A DNA stretch of 64,000 bases from Lewinellaceae bacterium (GCA_016710765.1 JADJUJ010000003.1:248001-312000), one strand, 5' to 3'; shown: positions 37,012-46,110, counted from the stretch's first letter. The notes: generated by a model not told the origin, from the sequence alone. Program-made: numbers and translations.

Positions 37012-38256
37012 TTACAGTCCAAAAGCCTTCTTCACATCGGCTACAGCATCCAGTTTTTCCCAGGTGAATGTCTCTACGGTAGTGGCTTTCGCATGACCAT
37101 TCAACCCGATCATAACTTCTTTTTTCTGTGGTTCCCGACCGAAATGGCCATAGGCAGCAGTTTCGGAGAAAATGGGATTTTTCAGTCCAAAGCGCTTCAC
37201 AATGGCTGCCGGCCGGAGGTCGAAAATGCCCATCAGTTTCTGGGCGATTTCACCGTCGCTGAGGCCTTTTACCTTGCAAGTGCCATAGGTATTGACAAAC
37301 AAACCAACAGGCTGGGCTACGCCGATAGCGTAGGCAACCTGCACCAGGCACTGGTCAGCCAGTCCTGCTGCTACCACATTCTTGGCAATGTGCCGTGTAG
37401 CGTAGGCAGCGGAACGGTCAACCTTAGAAGCATCTTTTCCCGAAAATGCGCCACCACCGTGTGCACCCTTGCCGCCGTAAGTATCCACAATGATCTTGCG
37501 ACCGGTAAGGCCGGTGTCGCCGTGCGGACCGCCGATGACGAATTTACCCGTAGGGTTGATGAAGAACTTGATGTCTTTTGTAAAAAGGCGCTGAATGCGG
37601 GCAGGGAATTGTTTTTTCACCCTTGGAATCAGGATTTTCTGGATGTCCTGCGCAATTTTCTCCTGGCTGATGTTGTCATCGTGCTGGGTGCTGACTACGA
37701 TGGTGTCTATTTTTTTAGGGATGTGCTTGTCGGTGTATTCAATGGTAACCTGGCTCTTGGCATCGGGGCGCAGGTATTTCATTTGCTTGCCATCGTGGCG
37801 GATCTTGGCCAGTTCGCTCAACAGGCTGTGTGCCAGGTCGAGTGCGAGCGGCATGTAATTGTCGGTTTCATTGGTGGCATAACCGAACATCATGCCCTGG
37901 TCGCCGGCACCTTGCTCCTCTTCCTTTTTACCAACATCTACCCCTTGGGCGATGTCGGCGCTTTGCTCATGGATCGCACTGATAACCCCGCAGCTTTTGG
38001 CTTCAAACTGGTATTCAGCCTTGGTATAGCCTATTTTTTCAATGGCACGGCGAGCCGCTTCCTGCACATCAACGTAGGCATGGGAACGCACTTCGCCGGC
38101 TACCACAACAAGTCCGGTGGTTACAAGGGTTTCACAAGCTACTTTGGAGTTAGGGTCCTGGCGGAGAAACTCATCAAGGATGGCGTCGCTGATCTGATCG
38201 GCAACTTTATCGGGATGTCCTTCGGAAACTGATTCGGATGTGAAGAGGTAGGGCAT
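37012..38256 (-). CDS. metK: S-adenosylmethionine synthetase
   Basis: A 414-residue cytosolic enzyme that makes S-adenosylmethionine from ATP and methionine. Signatures in order: FTSESVSEGHPDKVADQISDA (~5-25), GDQGMMFGYAT (~117-127), the phosphate loop GGPHGDTGLTGRKI (~242-255) and GGGAFSGKDASKVDRSAAY (~266-284), ending in the family C-terminus. Length matches the Bacteroidota MetK (about 415-430). The next upstream gene on the same strand begins far off, and a 130-base leader precedes the start, with a TACCTTTG box at its head; this leader may be regulatory. Confidence 0.96.
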   Translation of the reverse strand: MPYLFTSESVSEGHPDKVADQISDAILDEFLRQDPNSKVACETLVTTGLVVVAGEVRSHAYVDVQEAARRAIEKIGYTKAEYQFEAKSCGVISAIHEQSADIAQGVDVGKKEEEQGAGDQGMMFGYATNETDNYMPLALDLAHSLLSELAKIRHDGKQMKYLRPDAKSQVTIEYTDKHIPKKIDTIVVSTQHDDNISQEKIAQDIQKILIPRVKKQFPARIQRLFTKDIKFFINPTGKFVIGGPHGDTGLTGRKIIVDTYGGKGAHGGGAFSGKDASKVDRSAAYATRHIAKNVVAAGLADQCLVQVAYAIGVAQPVGLFVNTYGTCKVKGLSDGEIAQKLMGIFDLRPAAIVKRFGLKNPIFSETAAYGHFGREPQKKEVMIGLNGHAKATTVETFTWEKLDAVADVKKAFGL

Positions 38257-38385
38257 TGCGTAAAAATTGAGATGCTAGAAATAGGTTAAAAAGGGGCCTT
38301 GTTATCGTGCTGGGATCAAAATATTTGTTCGGCCTTTACATCGGTTTTTTTGATAAAAAGTTCAACGGAACCGCAGCAGGCGGCG

Positions 38386-38393
38386 CAAAGGTA
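38386..38393 (-). promoter_or_regulatory. Promoter box TACCTTTG at the head of the metK leader
   Basis: On the minus strand TACCTTTG fits TAnnTTTG exactly and leaves a 129-base untranslated leader before the ATG at 38256. The leader has a small GTTCCGTTGAAC hairpin and a possible AAAGGCC...GGCCCCTTT long-range stem. Confidence 0.5.
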
Positions 38394-38422
38394 GAATTTC
38401 TATGTGGTAAAATAAAAGCCTG

Positions 38423-40963
38423 TCAGAAATCCATTCGCACCCGCAGGTTCAATCGCCGGCCGGTGAGGTAATTAGGGATGGCATACTGGTTGTTGTAAAT
38501 GGTTTTGATCCAGGTGTTGGAGGCTTCATTGGCCACTTTCATCAGGTTAAAAATTTCCAGGCTTGCCCAGGTGTTGCGAGTAAAGCGGAGGAAATGGTTG
38601 GGCCGGCGGTTGCGCCAACTTTCGTTGTAAAGGAGCAGTGAAAAACCAATGTCCACGCGGTGATAGGGCTTAAAACGGTAGGGGTTTCGGTAAATCACGT
38701 TGTTGTCAACCACGCCAAAGGGCAGGCCACTGCCCACCGTAAAATTGAGGTGCATTTTGGCATTTTTATTTCGGCGCATGTAATCCTGAAAAAACATCGA
38801 CAAGGTCATGAGCCGGTCGGTGGGCCTTGGCACGTCGTTGACCTCAGTACCTTCCAGATCGCCGACCTTCCTGAACATGTGCTGCACGCCATCGATGCTT
38901 TCTCGGGTCCGGAGAAAGGAAAGGTTGACCCAGCTTTCTGCACCGGGCAGGAACTCTCCATTGAGGCGTACATCAACACCGGTGGCATAGCCCCGGGAGT
39001 CGTTGTAGCCGGCATACCGGACGCGCACGTTGTCCAGGTCGTAGGAAATGAGGTCCCACATTTGCTTGTAATAGGCTTCTGCAATCAGGCGCATTTTTAC
39101 AGGGTTGCGCCGTCCCCAAAGAAAATCGTAGGTGAAGCCGCCGACCACATGCGCACTTTTCTGCGCTTTGATATCGGTGTTAACACTCCCGTCGGGCCGG
39201 CGCATTTCGCGGTAAAAGGCGGGTTGGTAGTACAGGCCCCCGGCCAGCCGGTAGGAGAGGTCTTTTTTGATGTTGAGGGGTTTGTACAACATCTGGATGC
39301 GGGGCGAAACGAACCAATCCTTGTTCAAGTCCCAGTATTGTCCGCGGATGCCAGCATGTACCTGGAACTCCCGAACGCCATCCTGACGCCAGGTCCAGGT
39401 GTCCTGAAGGAAAGCGGTAAAACGATTGCTGCTGAGTGTGTTCTCGGTTTTGAGCACTTTGCGTACCCGCAGCGCGGTGGTGTCGTAGGGCAGGGAGTAT
39501 AGCGCCGAATCGAGGCGTTCCCATTCGTTTATGTTGTCGAGGATGGCTTCGTTTTGCCATTTGCCCGACCATTGCAAAAAATGGCTGCGGGTTAGCCCGC
39601 TTTCCCGTTTGTCGTTCTGAAGTTCTATGCCGCCCTTGTATTCTGCATTGCGCACATCGAGCGTGAGGTAGTTGCGCACCCAGGTTTGCTGGGTACCGGT
39701 GCCGAGTACGTTCACAATTTCCCCAAAATTATCGGAGCCCAGGTTGGAGTCGATTTCACCGAGAATATAATACCCTAAAATATCGAAACGCTCGTTTTCC
39801 TGGCTGCGCCAACTGGAAGCCAGGAATTTGTGGTACACCGGGTTGCGCTCCCGCTCGGGCAGGTAGGTTAAGGAAACGCCCCCCATCCCCTGGGTAAAAT
39901 CATCAACCTCCTGTCCTTCAAAGGCGGTGCGGAGTTGTAGTGCAAAATCGATCAGCCCAAAGGCTCTTACCAGGCTCTCCGGGATGTAATTGTACTGCGA
40001 GCGGTTGAAGTTGCCGATAAAGCCTATCTGCCAGTCGCGGTTGATGTCGTACGTGATATAGGTCTGAAAGTCGGAAAAATTGGGCGTGTATTCCCCCACC
40101 ACGTCGAGGCTGCCCAACAACAGTTTGGTGGTTTTGTAGCGCGCACCCACCAGATAGCGCAGCGCCCGGTAGTTGTCTTTTTTCATTTTTATACTCCCTT
40201 CCAGGTGCGCACTGGCGCCAAGGAGGCTCCCGCTGGCACTGGCGCGCAAACTGTCGGGGCGTCTGTACTTCACGTCGAGTACCGACGACATTTTGTCACC
40301 GTATTTGGCCTGAAAACCGCCGGAGGAAAAGGATAAGTCGCGGATAAGGTCGATGTTGGGAAAAGTAAGGCCTTCCTGCTGGCCAGCCCGGATCAATTGC
40401 GGGCGGTAGATTTCAAAATCGTTGACATACACCAGGTTCTCGTCGTAATTGCCACCGCGAACCTGATACTGCGAAGTCAGTTCCCCTCCGGCGCCGGAGG
40501 AAGTACCCAAAGCGATGTGGGGCAATACGCTTTCCAGGTTGCCTGTGGTAGACGGCAGCAACTTGAGTTCCTTCATGTTTTTCTCCTTGACCATTCCGCC
40601 ATCATCGAGCCGCCGGTCGCGGATAATCACTTCCAGATTAGATTCCGTGGGCGCCATCGATAGGTTGAGCGCGAAGCGGGCGCCAGCACTGAGGGGCAGC
40701 ACATCGGCTGTGGTTTCTTTGTAAGCAACGCGGCGAAAGCCAAGGGTTAGTCGCTGCCCGGCGGGCACCTGAATGGCGTAATTGCCGTTTTCGTCGGAGG
40801 CAACTCCCGAACTGGCGCCCACCACATACACGGTAACCAGTTCGATGGGCTGGTCGGTAGCGGCATCCAGGATGCGGCCGTACACGGTAGCATCGCTTTG
40901 TGCAAGGGCGAATAAGGGGAGAAATAAACTTAGACCAACGAGTAGACGTATTGCTTGCCTCAT
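38423..40963 (-). CDS. TonB-dependent outer membrane receptor
   Basis: An 846-residue receptor. Signal peptide about residues 1-21 (FALAQ). Residues about 25-105 form a carboxypeptidase-regulatory-like domain (VYGRILDAATDQPIELVTVYV), followed by the TonB plug (SVLPHIALGTSSGAGG, YQVRGGNYDENLVYVNDFEIYRP, SSGGFQAKYGDKMSSVLDV), then a 22-strand-type beta barrel to the end (ending LNLRVRMDF with the terminal aromatic). No SusD partner lies next to it, so it is a stand-alone TonB receptor, with siderophore, vitamin or sugar substrate unknown. It follows folC by 10 bases on the same strand, so it may be co-transcribed with it, an unusual pairing. Confidence 0.9.
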   Translation of the reverse strand: MRQAIRLLVGLSLFLPLFALAQSDATVYGRILDAATDQPIELVTVYVVGASSGVASDENGNYAIQVPAGQRLTLGFRRVAYKETTADVLPLSAGARFALNLSMAPTESNLEVIIRDRRLDDGGMVKEKNMKELKLLPSTTGNLESVLPHIALGTSSGAGGELTSQYQVRGGNYDENLVYVNDFEIYRPQLIRAGQQEGLTFPNIDLIRDLSFSSGGFQAKYGDKMSSVLDVKYRRPDSLRASASGSLLGASAHLEGSIKMKKDNYRALRYLVGARYKTTKLLLGSLDVVGEYTPNFSDFQTYITYDINRDWQIGFIGNFNRSQYNYIPESLVRAFGLIDFALQLRTAFEGQEVDDFTQGMGGVSLTYLPERERNPVYHKFLASSWRSQENERFDILGYYILGEIDSNLGSDNFGEIVNVLGTGTQQTWVRNYLTLDVRNAEYKGGIELQNDKRESGLTRSHFLQWSGKWQNEAILDNINEWERLDSALYSLPYDTTALRVRKVLKTENTLSSNRFTAFLQDTWTWRQDGVREFQVHAGIRGQYWDLNKDWFVSPRIQMLYKPLNIKKDLSYRLAGGLYYQPAFYREMRRPDGSVNTDIKAQKSAHVVGGFTYDFLWGRRNPVKMRLIAEAYYKQMWDLISYDLDNVRVRYAGYNDSRGYATGVDVRLNGEFLPGAESWVNLSFLRTRESIDGVQHMFRKVGDLEGTEVNDVPRPTDRLMTLSMFFQDYMRRNKNAKMHLNFTVGSGLPFGVVDNNVIYRNPYRFKPYHRVDIGFSLLLYNESWRNRRPNHFLRFTRNTWASLEIFNLMKVANEASNTWIKTIYNNQYAIPNYLTGRRLNLRVRMDF

Positions 40964-40973
40964 AATTGCTTTT

Positions 40974-42305
40974 TTAAGGGTCTTTTGGGTGTTTCGTATG
41001 GGAGGGCACCACTTCGGCTACCACGAAAATACTGCCTATTACCAATATCAGGTCGTCCGGGGAGGCAGCGCGCCTGGCGGTCTGGTAAGCGGCCCTGACC
41101 GAGCGGTATGTTTTTCCCGTCAGGCCAAACGCTGCCGCTTTTGCTTGCAGCAAATCGGCGTCGAGTCCTCTGGGAATATTGGCTTTGGCAAAATAGTATG
41201 TCGCCGAGGATGGATAAAGCGGCAGCGCTTTGTTCAGGTCTTTGTCGTTGACACTTCCCGTAACGATGTGCAATTGCCGGAAAGGCATGTCCTGTAACTG
41301 CCGGAAAGCAAATCGGATGCCAGCCTCGTTGTGCGCACTGTCTAGAATAATGGTAGGGTTGTGGCCGACAATCTGCCAGCGGCCCATGAAACCGGTGTAG
41401 GCTTTTAAGTGGCCCAGGCCTTGCTTCAGGGCAGTATCCCAGTGGATGTTTTTTGATGCAAAAAACGGAAGTTGTTGCATCACGGCACAGGTTTGCAACA
41501 CGGTTGCGATATTTTTAGCCTGGTAGGGGCCATTGGCATCTACGGTGAGGTTGGTGGCGGGACCATGTTTGGGCTGGATGTCGAAAACGGAGCACCCCTG
41601 CTGCATTTCACCCCGGTCACGGACGGTGAACTGCTGGTCGGCAAATACGAGGCTGGTTTTTGCCTGATCTGCTTTGGCCTGGAATACCGGCGTGGTTTCT
41701 GCTTGTGTTTCCCCAATCACCACCGGGGTGTGCGGTTTGATGATGCCCGCTTTTTCGGAGGCAATTTTTTCCAGGGTGTCGCCCAACATGTCCATGTGGT
41801 CGTAACTGATGTTGGTGATGACACTGCACAGCGGGCGAATGACGTTGGTACTGTCGAGCCTGCCGCCAAGGCCTACCTCAATGATGGCAATGTCGACTTT
41901 TTGTTTTGCAAAATAATCGAAGGCCATGGCAACGGTCATTTCAAAAAAGGAGGGCTGAATTTGTCTGATGAGTGCCTGGTGTTGCGTCACGAAATCCACC
42001 ACCGCTTTGCGGGACATCATTTGGCCATTGACGCGAATCCTTTCCCGGAAGTCGCGGTAATGCGGACTAGTGTACAGCCCGGTTTTGAGTCCGGCAGCCT
42101 GACAAACAGCGGCCAGCATATTGCTCACAGAACCTTTTCCATTGGTGCCGGCAACATGGATACTGGCAAACTGCTCCTGTGGCCTGCCCAGCGCTTCACA
42201 CAGCGCCAGGGTGTTGCTCAGGTCTTTTTTGAAGGCAGCAGCGCCAATGCGGTGAAACATTGGGAGCTGTGCGTACATGAAGTCGAGGGTTTCCTTGTAT
42301 TGCAT
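40974..42305 (-). CDS. folC: Folylpolyglutamate synthase / dihydrofolate synthase
   Basis: A 443-residue cytosolic ligase of the Mur ligase family that adds glutamate to folates and may also make dihydrofolate. VAGTNGKGSVSNM (~50-62) is the ATP P-loop; IEVGLGGRLDSTNVI (~140-154) and ITNISYDHMDMLGDTLEKIASEKAGI (~160-185) are family signatures, and ILDSAHNEAG (~320) lies in the C-terminal domain. I chose the ATG at 42305 (MQYKETLDFMY), which is where the family normally begins; upstream codons to 42428 would add basic non-conserved sequence. Confidence 0.92.
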   Translation of the reverse strand: MQYKETLDFMYAQLPMFHRIGAAAFKKDLSNTLALCEALGRPQEQFASIHVAGTNGKGSVSNMLAAVCQAAGLKTGLYTSPHYRDFRERIRVNGQMMSRKAVVDFVTQHQALIRQIQPSFFEMTVAMAFDYFAKQKVDIAIIEVGLGGRLDSTNVIRPLCSVITNISYDHMDMLGDTLEKIASEKAGIIKPHTPVVIGETQAETTPVFQAKADQAKTSLVFADQQFTVRDRGEMQQGCSVFDIQPKHGPATNLTVDANGPYQAKNIATVLQTCAVMQQLPFFASKNIHWDTALKQGLGHLKAYTGFMGRWQIVGHNPTIILDSAHNEAGIRFAFRQLQDMPFRQLHIVTGSVNDKDLNKALPLYPSSATYYFAKANIPRGLDADLLQAKAAAFGLTGKTYRSVRAAYQTARRAASPDDLILVIGSIFVVAEVVPSHTKHPKDP

Positions 42306-42422
42306 GATTAGAAAAACAGCACGCAAAGGTGCCATTTTTTTCCTTCTGTATGCGGGTTGTAAGGCAAGGATTACGGACCTTTGCCCGGACAGCGCAAAAG
42401 GCGTTGCTTTTCCGCCCGATTT

Positions 42423-43460
42423 ATGCACATATTAATCGTTAACCAGTCCAAAATTCCCGTCCACGCCCACGGTGGTACCGAGCGCATCATTTGGTGGCTG
42501 GGAAAAAACCTGGTTGAGTTGGGCCATCAAGTGACCTATTTGGTTGAAAAAGGCTCGGAATGCCCGTTTGCAAAAACTTTGGTGCTGGATCCGGCAAAGC
42601 CGCTGGATCAACAGCTTCCGGAAGATGTTGATCTCGTGCATTTGCATTGCGAGATCAAACCACCGGAAACCAAGCCCTACCTTGTTACCAAGCACGACAA
42701 CTGTCTGACGCCATGCCTGCTTTCCCCCAATACGGTATTTTTGTCGCGCAACCATGCCCTGCGCCATGGCGGCAGTGTTTTTGTGTACAACGGTCTCGAT
42801 TTTGAGGATTACGGCACGCCAGTTCTGGAGGCCAGGCGGATGTATTTTCATTTTTTGGCCAAAGCCTCCTGGCCGGTTAAAAACGTGCGCGGCGCCATTG
42901 ACATTGCAGGGAAAGCCGGGGAGCGATTGCATGTTATCGGTGGCTCCAGGGTTAATTTCCGGCGAGATCTTCGGGTAACTTTCGATCAGCACGTCCGGTT
43001 TCACGGTATGATAGGCGGGGATGGTAAAAACGCCTTGATCAATGCTTCCAAAGGGCTGCTCTTTCCGGTGCTTTGGCACGAGCCTTTCGGTTTAGGGATT
43101 ATTGAAAGCCTTTATTTCGGTTGTCCGGTTTTTGGAACGCCCTACGGGTCCTTGCCGGAATTGCTGGGCGCAAGGGGTGGGGGCAACTACGCCGGATCCG
43201 GAGGTAAGGTAGAGGCCGTGTACTCTGAATTTGGCTACTTGTCGATCAAAAAATCCGAACTCGTTGAGGCACTCAAGGAAGCGGGAGGTTTCGACCGTGC
43301 CCGTTGCCAGGAGTATGTGGTCGAAAATTTTTCTGCGCAGCGCATGACAAACGACTACCTCGCGCTGTACGAGCAGGTACTTCAAGGCAAGCCCTTGCAC
43401 GCCGAGGCCCCTCAGGTTCAGGAGATCAGCAGTGAAAAATTCCTTCTCATGGAGCCATAA
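42423..43460 (+). CDS. Family 4 glycosyltransferase
   Basis: A 345-residue GT-B glycosyltransferase. N-terminal HGGTERIIWWLGKNLVELGH (~18-37) is the acceptor-side Rossmann start; the C-terminal domain has HEPFGLGIIES with the E-x7-E motif (both glutamates in ~229-237) and GTPYGSLPELLG, as in GT4 enzymes that use nucleotide sugars and act in cell-surface polysaccharide synthesis. The substrate is unknown. Start is the ATG at 42423 (MHILIVNQS); it is read divergently from folC. The neighbours rsmA and ATL are not related to it. Confidence 0.88.
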   Translation: MHILIVNQSKIPVHAHGGTERIIWWLGKNLVELGHQVTYLVEKGSECPFAKTLVLDPAKPLDQQLPEDVDLVHLHCEIKPPETKPYLVTKHDNCLTPCLLSPNTVFLSRNHALRHGGSVFVYNGLDFEDYGTPVLEARRMYFHFLAKASWPVKNVRGAIDIAGKAGERLHVIGGSRVNFRRDLRVTFDQHVRFHGMIGGDGKNALINASKGLLFPVLWHEPFGLGIIESLYFGCPVFGTPYGSLPELLGARGGGNYAGSGGKVEAVYSEFGYLSIKKSELVEALKEAGGFDRARCQEYVVENFSAQRMTNDYLALYEQVLQGKPLHAEAPQVQEISSEKFLLMEP

Positions 43461-43512
43461 TGCGTTGGGTTGCCTACATTTACATTTTTTAAGTGCTTCC
43501 AAAATTTGTGCT

Positions 43513-44280
43513 TTGCAGGCAAAAAAATCATACGGACAACATTTTCTTAAACACGACAGCATCGCTGAACGCATTGCGAACAGTTTGCAACGCACGGCTG
43601 AAACCGGGCGGGTGTTGGAAGTAGGCCCCGGGCAGGGCATGCTGACCAAACAATTGCTGGCACATCCGGAATATACGGTATATGCCGTGGAAGCCGACGA
43701 TGATATGGTGGCCTATATTTTGAAGCATTATCCGGAAATTTCCGAACGTCTTATTCAGGGAGATTTTTTGGATGTGGACCTGGAAAAATTGTTCGATAAA
43801 CAACCCTTTTCACTGATTGGAAACTATCCGTACAACATCAGTACCCAGATTTTATTCAAAATGCTGGATTTTCGGGCGCAAATTCCGGAAATGGTGGGCA
43901 TGTTTCAAAAAGAAGTGGCCGACCGTGTAGTGTCTGGTCCAGGCAGTAAAGTTTACGGCATCACCAGCGTGCTTATGCAGGCTTTTTACCATTGTGAATA
44001 CCTTTTCACGGTGGAGCGGGGGTCGTTTAACCCGCCACCCAAAGTGTTGTCGGCCGTCATACGACTTACCCGAAAAGACAATTTTGAATTGGGTTGCGAC
44101 GAAGCCCTTTTTCGGAAGGTCGTTAAAACCGCGTTCAACCAGCGTCGGAAAATGCTAAGGAACACCATGAAACCTTTTTTTCCACAGGAGCAGTTGATGA
44201 ACGATCCGTTTTTTGAAAAACGACCGGAGCGACTTTCCTGGGAAGATTATGTCGCCCTGGTCAAACAAATAGCGGTATGA
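43513..44280 (+). CDS. rsmA: 16S rRNA dimethyladenosine transferase RsmA/KsgA
   Basis: A 255-residue SAM-dependent methyltransferase that dimethylates two adjacent adenines near the 3' end of 16S rRNA. AKKSYGQHFLKHD is the usual N-terminus; VLEVGPGQGMLTKQL is the SAM-binding motif I, VYAVEADDDM motif II, and IGNYPYNISTQILF the catalytic NLPYN-like motif IV (NYPYN here). I chose the TTG at 43513 (MQAKKSYGQ) because it gives the normal start; the in-frame ATG at 43432 would overlap the preceding gene and add an unusual extension. Downstream, an ATGA overlap joins it to the ATL gene. Confidence 0.9.
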   Translation: MQAKKSYGQHFLKHDSIAERIANSLQRTAETGRVLEVGPGQGMLTKQLLAHPEYTVYAVEADDDMVAYILKHYPEISERLIQGDFLDVDLEKLFDKQPFSLIGNYPYNISTQILFKMLDFRAQIPEMVGMFQKEVADRVVSGPGSKVYGITSVLMQAFYHCEYLFTVERGSFNPPPKVLSAVIRLTRKDNFELGCDEALFRKVVKTAFNQRRKMLRNTMKPFFPQEQLMNDPFFEKRPERLSWEDYVALVKQIAV

Positions 44281-44633
44281 AGCAGCCTACATACTACGAC
44301 CTTGTTTATGCCGTCGTTCGGGAAATTCCGCCGGGAAGGGTATCAACTTATGGGGCCATTGCCGACTATCTGGCGCTGGGGGCCTCCCGTATGGTAGGAT
44401 GGGCGCTCAACCAGTGTGCCGGAAAAGACGATGTCCCGGCACACCGGGTAGTTAACAGGAAGGGCGAACTCAGTGGGCGGCACCATTGGCGACCGCCTTC
44501 CCGCATGCAGGAAATGCTGGAATCCGAAGGCATCCAGGTTGAAAATGATACGGTAGTCCACTTTAAAACCTTATTTTGGCACCCATCAGAAACACTGGGA
44601 GACCATTGGGAACCCTTTGAACATCTCGATTAA
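44277..44633 (+). CDS. ATL-type O6-alkylguanine DNA-binding protein
   Basis: A 118-residue DNA-binding protein of the MGMT/ATL superfamily. IPPGRVSTYGAIADYLAL (~17-34) is the helix-turn-helix that binds the minor groove, and VPAHRVVNRKGELSGRHHW (~52-70) corresponds to the active-site loop. The cysteine of methyltransferases (PCHR) is replaced by alanine (PAHR), so it cannot dealkylate and should act, like Atl proteins of E. coli and yeast, as a damage recogniser that marks alkylguanine for nucleotide excision repair. The stop is followed by the G-free tract. It is coupled to rsmA by an ATGA overlap. Confidence 0.88.
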   Translation: MKQPTYYDLVYAVVREIPPGRVSTYGAIADYLALGASRMVGWALNQCAGKDDVPAHRVVNRKGELSGRHHWRPPSRMQEMLESEGIQVENDTVVHFKTLFWHPSETLGDHWEPFEHLD

Positions 44634-44635
44634 CG

Positions 44636-44829
44636 CCACCACCTCCTCACTCCTCCACCTCCTCCAAATCTCCTCCATCTCCTCTCTCTCCTCCAAAACT
44701 CCTCCATCTCCTCTCTCTCCTCCAAAACTCCTCCATCTCCTCCAAAACTCCTCCATCTCCTCCAAATCTCCTCCACCTCCTCTCTCTCCTCCACCTCCTC
44801 TCTCTCCTCAACCTCCTCCTCCCTCTCAT
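44636..44829 (+). repeat. 194-base G-free polypyrimidine tract of imperfect tandem repeats
   Basis: From 44636 to 44829 the plus strand contains no G at all. It consists mainly of CTCCTCCA, CTCCTCCAT and CTCTCTCC units, grouped as longer imperfect repeats (CTCCTCCAAAACTCCTCCAT occurs several times). The complementary strand is purine-rich (GGAGGA). It fills the gap between the ATL stop and the cdsA start and would be a C/U-rich mRNA leader for cdsA. Frames through it are low-complexity and not treated as genes. Confidence 0.9.
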
Positions 44830-45646
44830 GCGTCAAAGAGCCATTTCGGCGGTAATATTCGTAATTGCCATGCTGGCCGGTGTTTTCGGTGGCAGTGCAT
44901 CCTTTTTTTTGTTGTTCTCTACCATTGCGATCGGATGCTTGTGGGAGCTGAATGGCATTTTATTCCGCACCGAAATTATCTACATCCCCTACAGGCGGGC
45001 AAGCGGGTTATTGGTTGGATACCTGCCAATGTTGGTTGCCGGACTGAACCAGTATACCGATCTTAAAATACTGCCCTGGGCGGCATTTTGTATACTGCTG
45101 CCCATCTTTTTGCTTTTTGCGGTGGAGTTGTTGCTGGAATCCGAACAGCCCTTTGGAAATATTAGCCGCACGCTCTTGGGCTTTTTTTATGTGGGCATTC
45201 CTTTTGCGGTATTGGTATCCATCGCACATTGGAATGGGGAGTACGCTCCCTGGCAGGTGTTGGGCTTGTTGATGCTGAACTGGACCAACGATACCATGGC
45301 GTATGTTACGGGATCGATGATCGGCCGCCGTCCGTTTTTTAGCCGTATTTCACCCAAAAAAACCTGGGAGGGTACCTTGGGCGGCATGGCATTTACCTTG
45401 CTTGCGGCTTATGGTTTGCATTTTCTGATCGATGATTTCAGCCTGGCGCAGTGGATGGCCCTGGCGGTTTGTGTGGCCATATTCGGCACCCTGGGTGATC
45501 TCATTGAGTCGATGCTGAAACGAAGTGCAAAGATTAAGGACTCGGGAACCATTCTTCCTGGCCATGGTGGTTTTCTGGATCGCTTCGATTCTTTTATTTT
45601 TGTATTGCCTTTTACCTGGCTGGCATTATTGTTGCTCCAGGGTTGA
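44828..45646 (+). CDS. cdsA: Phosphatidate cytidylyltransferase
   Basis: A 272-residue integral membrane enzyme that converts phosphatidate and CTP to CDP-diacylglycerol, the branch point of phospholipid synthesis. About eight hydrophobic segments are seen. The C-terminal cytidylyltransferase signature is SAKIKDSGTILPGHGGFLDRF (residues ~234-254, shown in part), and NDTMAYVTGSMIGRR (~156-170) and SPKKTWEGTLGG (~175-186) are also conserved. The start at 44828 directly follows the G-free tract. The TonB-domain gene follows without gap. Confidence 0.93.
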   Translation: MRQRAISAVIFVIAMLAGVFGGSASFFLLFSTIAIGCLWELNGILFRTEIIYIPYRRASGLLVGYLPMLVAGLNQYTDLKILPWAAFCILLPIFLLFAVELLLESEQPFGNISRTLLGFFYVGIPFAVLVSIAHWNGEYAPWQVLGLLMLNWTNDTMAYVTGSMIGRRPFFSRISPKKTWEGTLGGMAFTLLAAYGLHFLIDDFSLAQWMALAVCVAIFGTLGDLIESMLKRSAKIKDSGTILPGHGGFLDRFDSFIFVLPFTWLALLLLQG

Positions 45647-46110
45647 TATTGACAGCACATGGAAAGAGAAAAAAATCGAAACATTTCATCCACCAACCTG
45701 CTTTCCCGGGAGGGCCTAAAGCGATGACGGAATTTATCTACCAACAGCTCCGTTATCCCAAAGCCGCACTGGAAGCCGGAGTAGAAGGGGTTGTGTACAC
45801 TGAAATTGAAATTGATTACCAGGGCAATGTTACCGGGGTAAAGGTGCTCCAAAGCCTGGGGCATGGCTGTGATGAAGAAGCCGGGCGGGTGTTGCGCCTG
45901 CTCAAATTCAACGTGGCCCGCAACCGGGGCGTTCGGGTGGCATTTTTCAAAAAAATTAAGGTGCAGTTCAAAAAGCCAAAGGTAGTGGCGCAGCCTGGGC
46001 AAATGCAGGTACAATATACGGTGACCACCACAACGCCTTCACCACCTCCTGCAACTACAGAAAAGCCAGCCACTACAACGTATTCCTATACGATTCCTTT
46101 GAAGAAATAA
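45643..46110 (+). CDS. TonB C-terminal domain protein, start uncertain
   Basis: A small TonB-like protein of about 150 residues. Residues about 30-110 carry the energy-transducer C-terminal pattern (FPGGPKAMTEFIYQQLRYP, VEGVVYTEIEIDYQGNVTGVKVLQSLGHGCDEEAGRVL), then a Thr/Pro-rich tail. No membrane anchor is obvious. The frame opens with TTG at 45643, overlapping the cdsA stop. A likelier start is the ATG at 45659, which is in frame only if one A is added to the A7 run 45669-45675; this fits the single-base deletions found elsewhere. It may be a periplasmic partner for TonB receptors, or part of a cdsA-linked unit. Confidence 0.75.
   Translation: MILTAHGKRKKSKHFIHQPAFPGGPKAMTEFIYQQLRYPKAALEAGVEGVVYTEIEIDYQGNVTGVKVLQSLGHGCDEEAGRVLRLLKFNVARNRGVRVAFFKKIKVQFKKPKVVAQPGQMQVQYTVTTTTPSPPPATTEKPATTTYSYTIPLKK

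Noticed and set aside
38257..38393. SAM-II riboswitch in the metK leader
   Set aside because: The SAM-II core sequence pattern was not found; only a generic long leader can be claimed.
44630..44836. Glu/Arg/Trp-rich frames on the minus strand across the pyrimidine tract
   Set aside because: Pure consequence of low-complexity GGAGGA repeats; no start context or homology.
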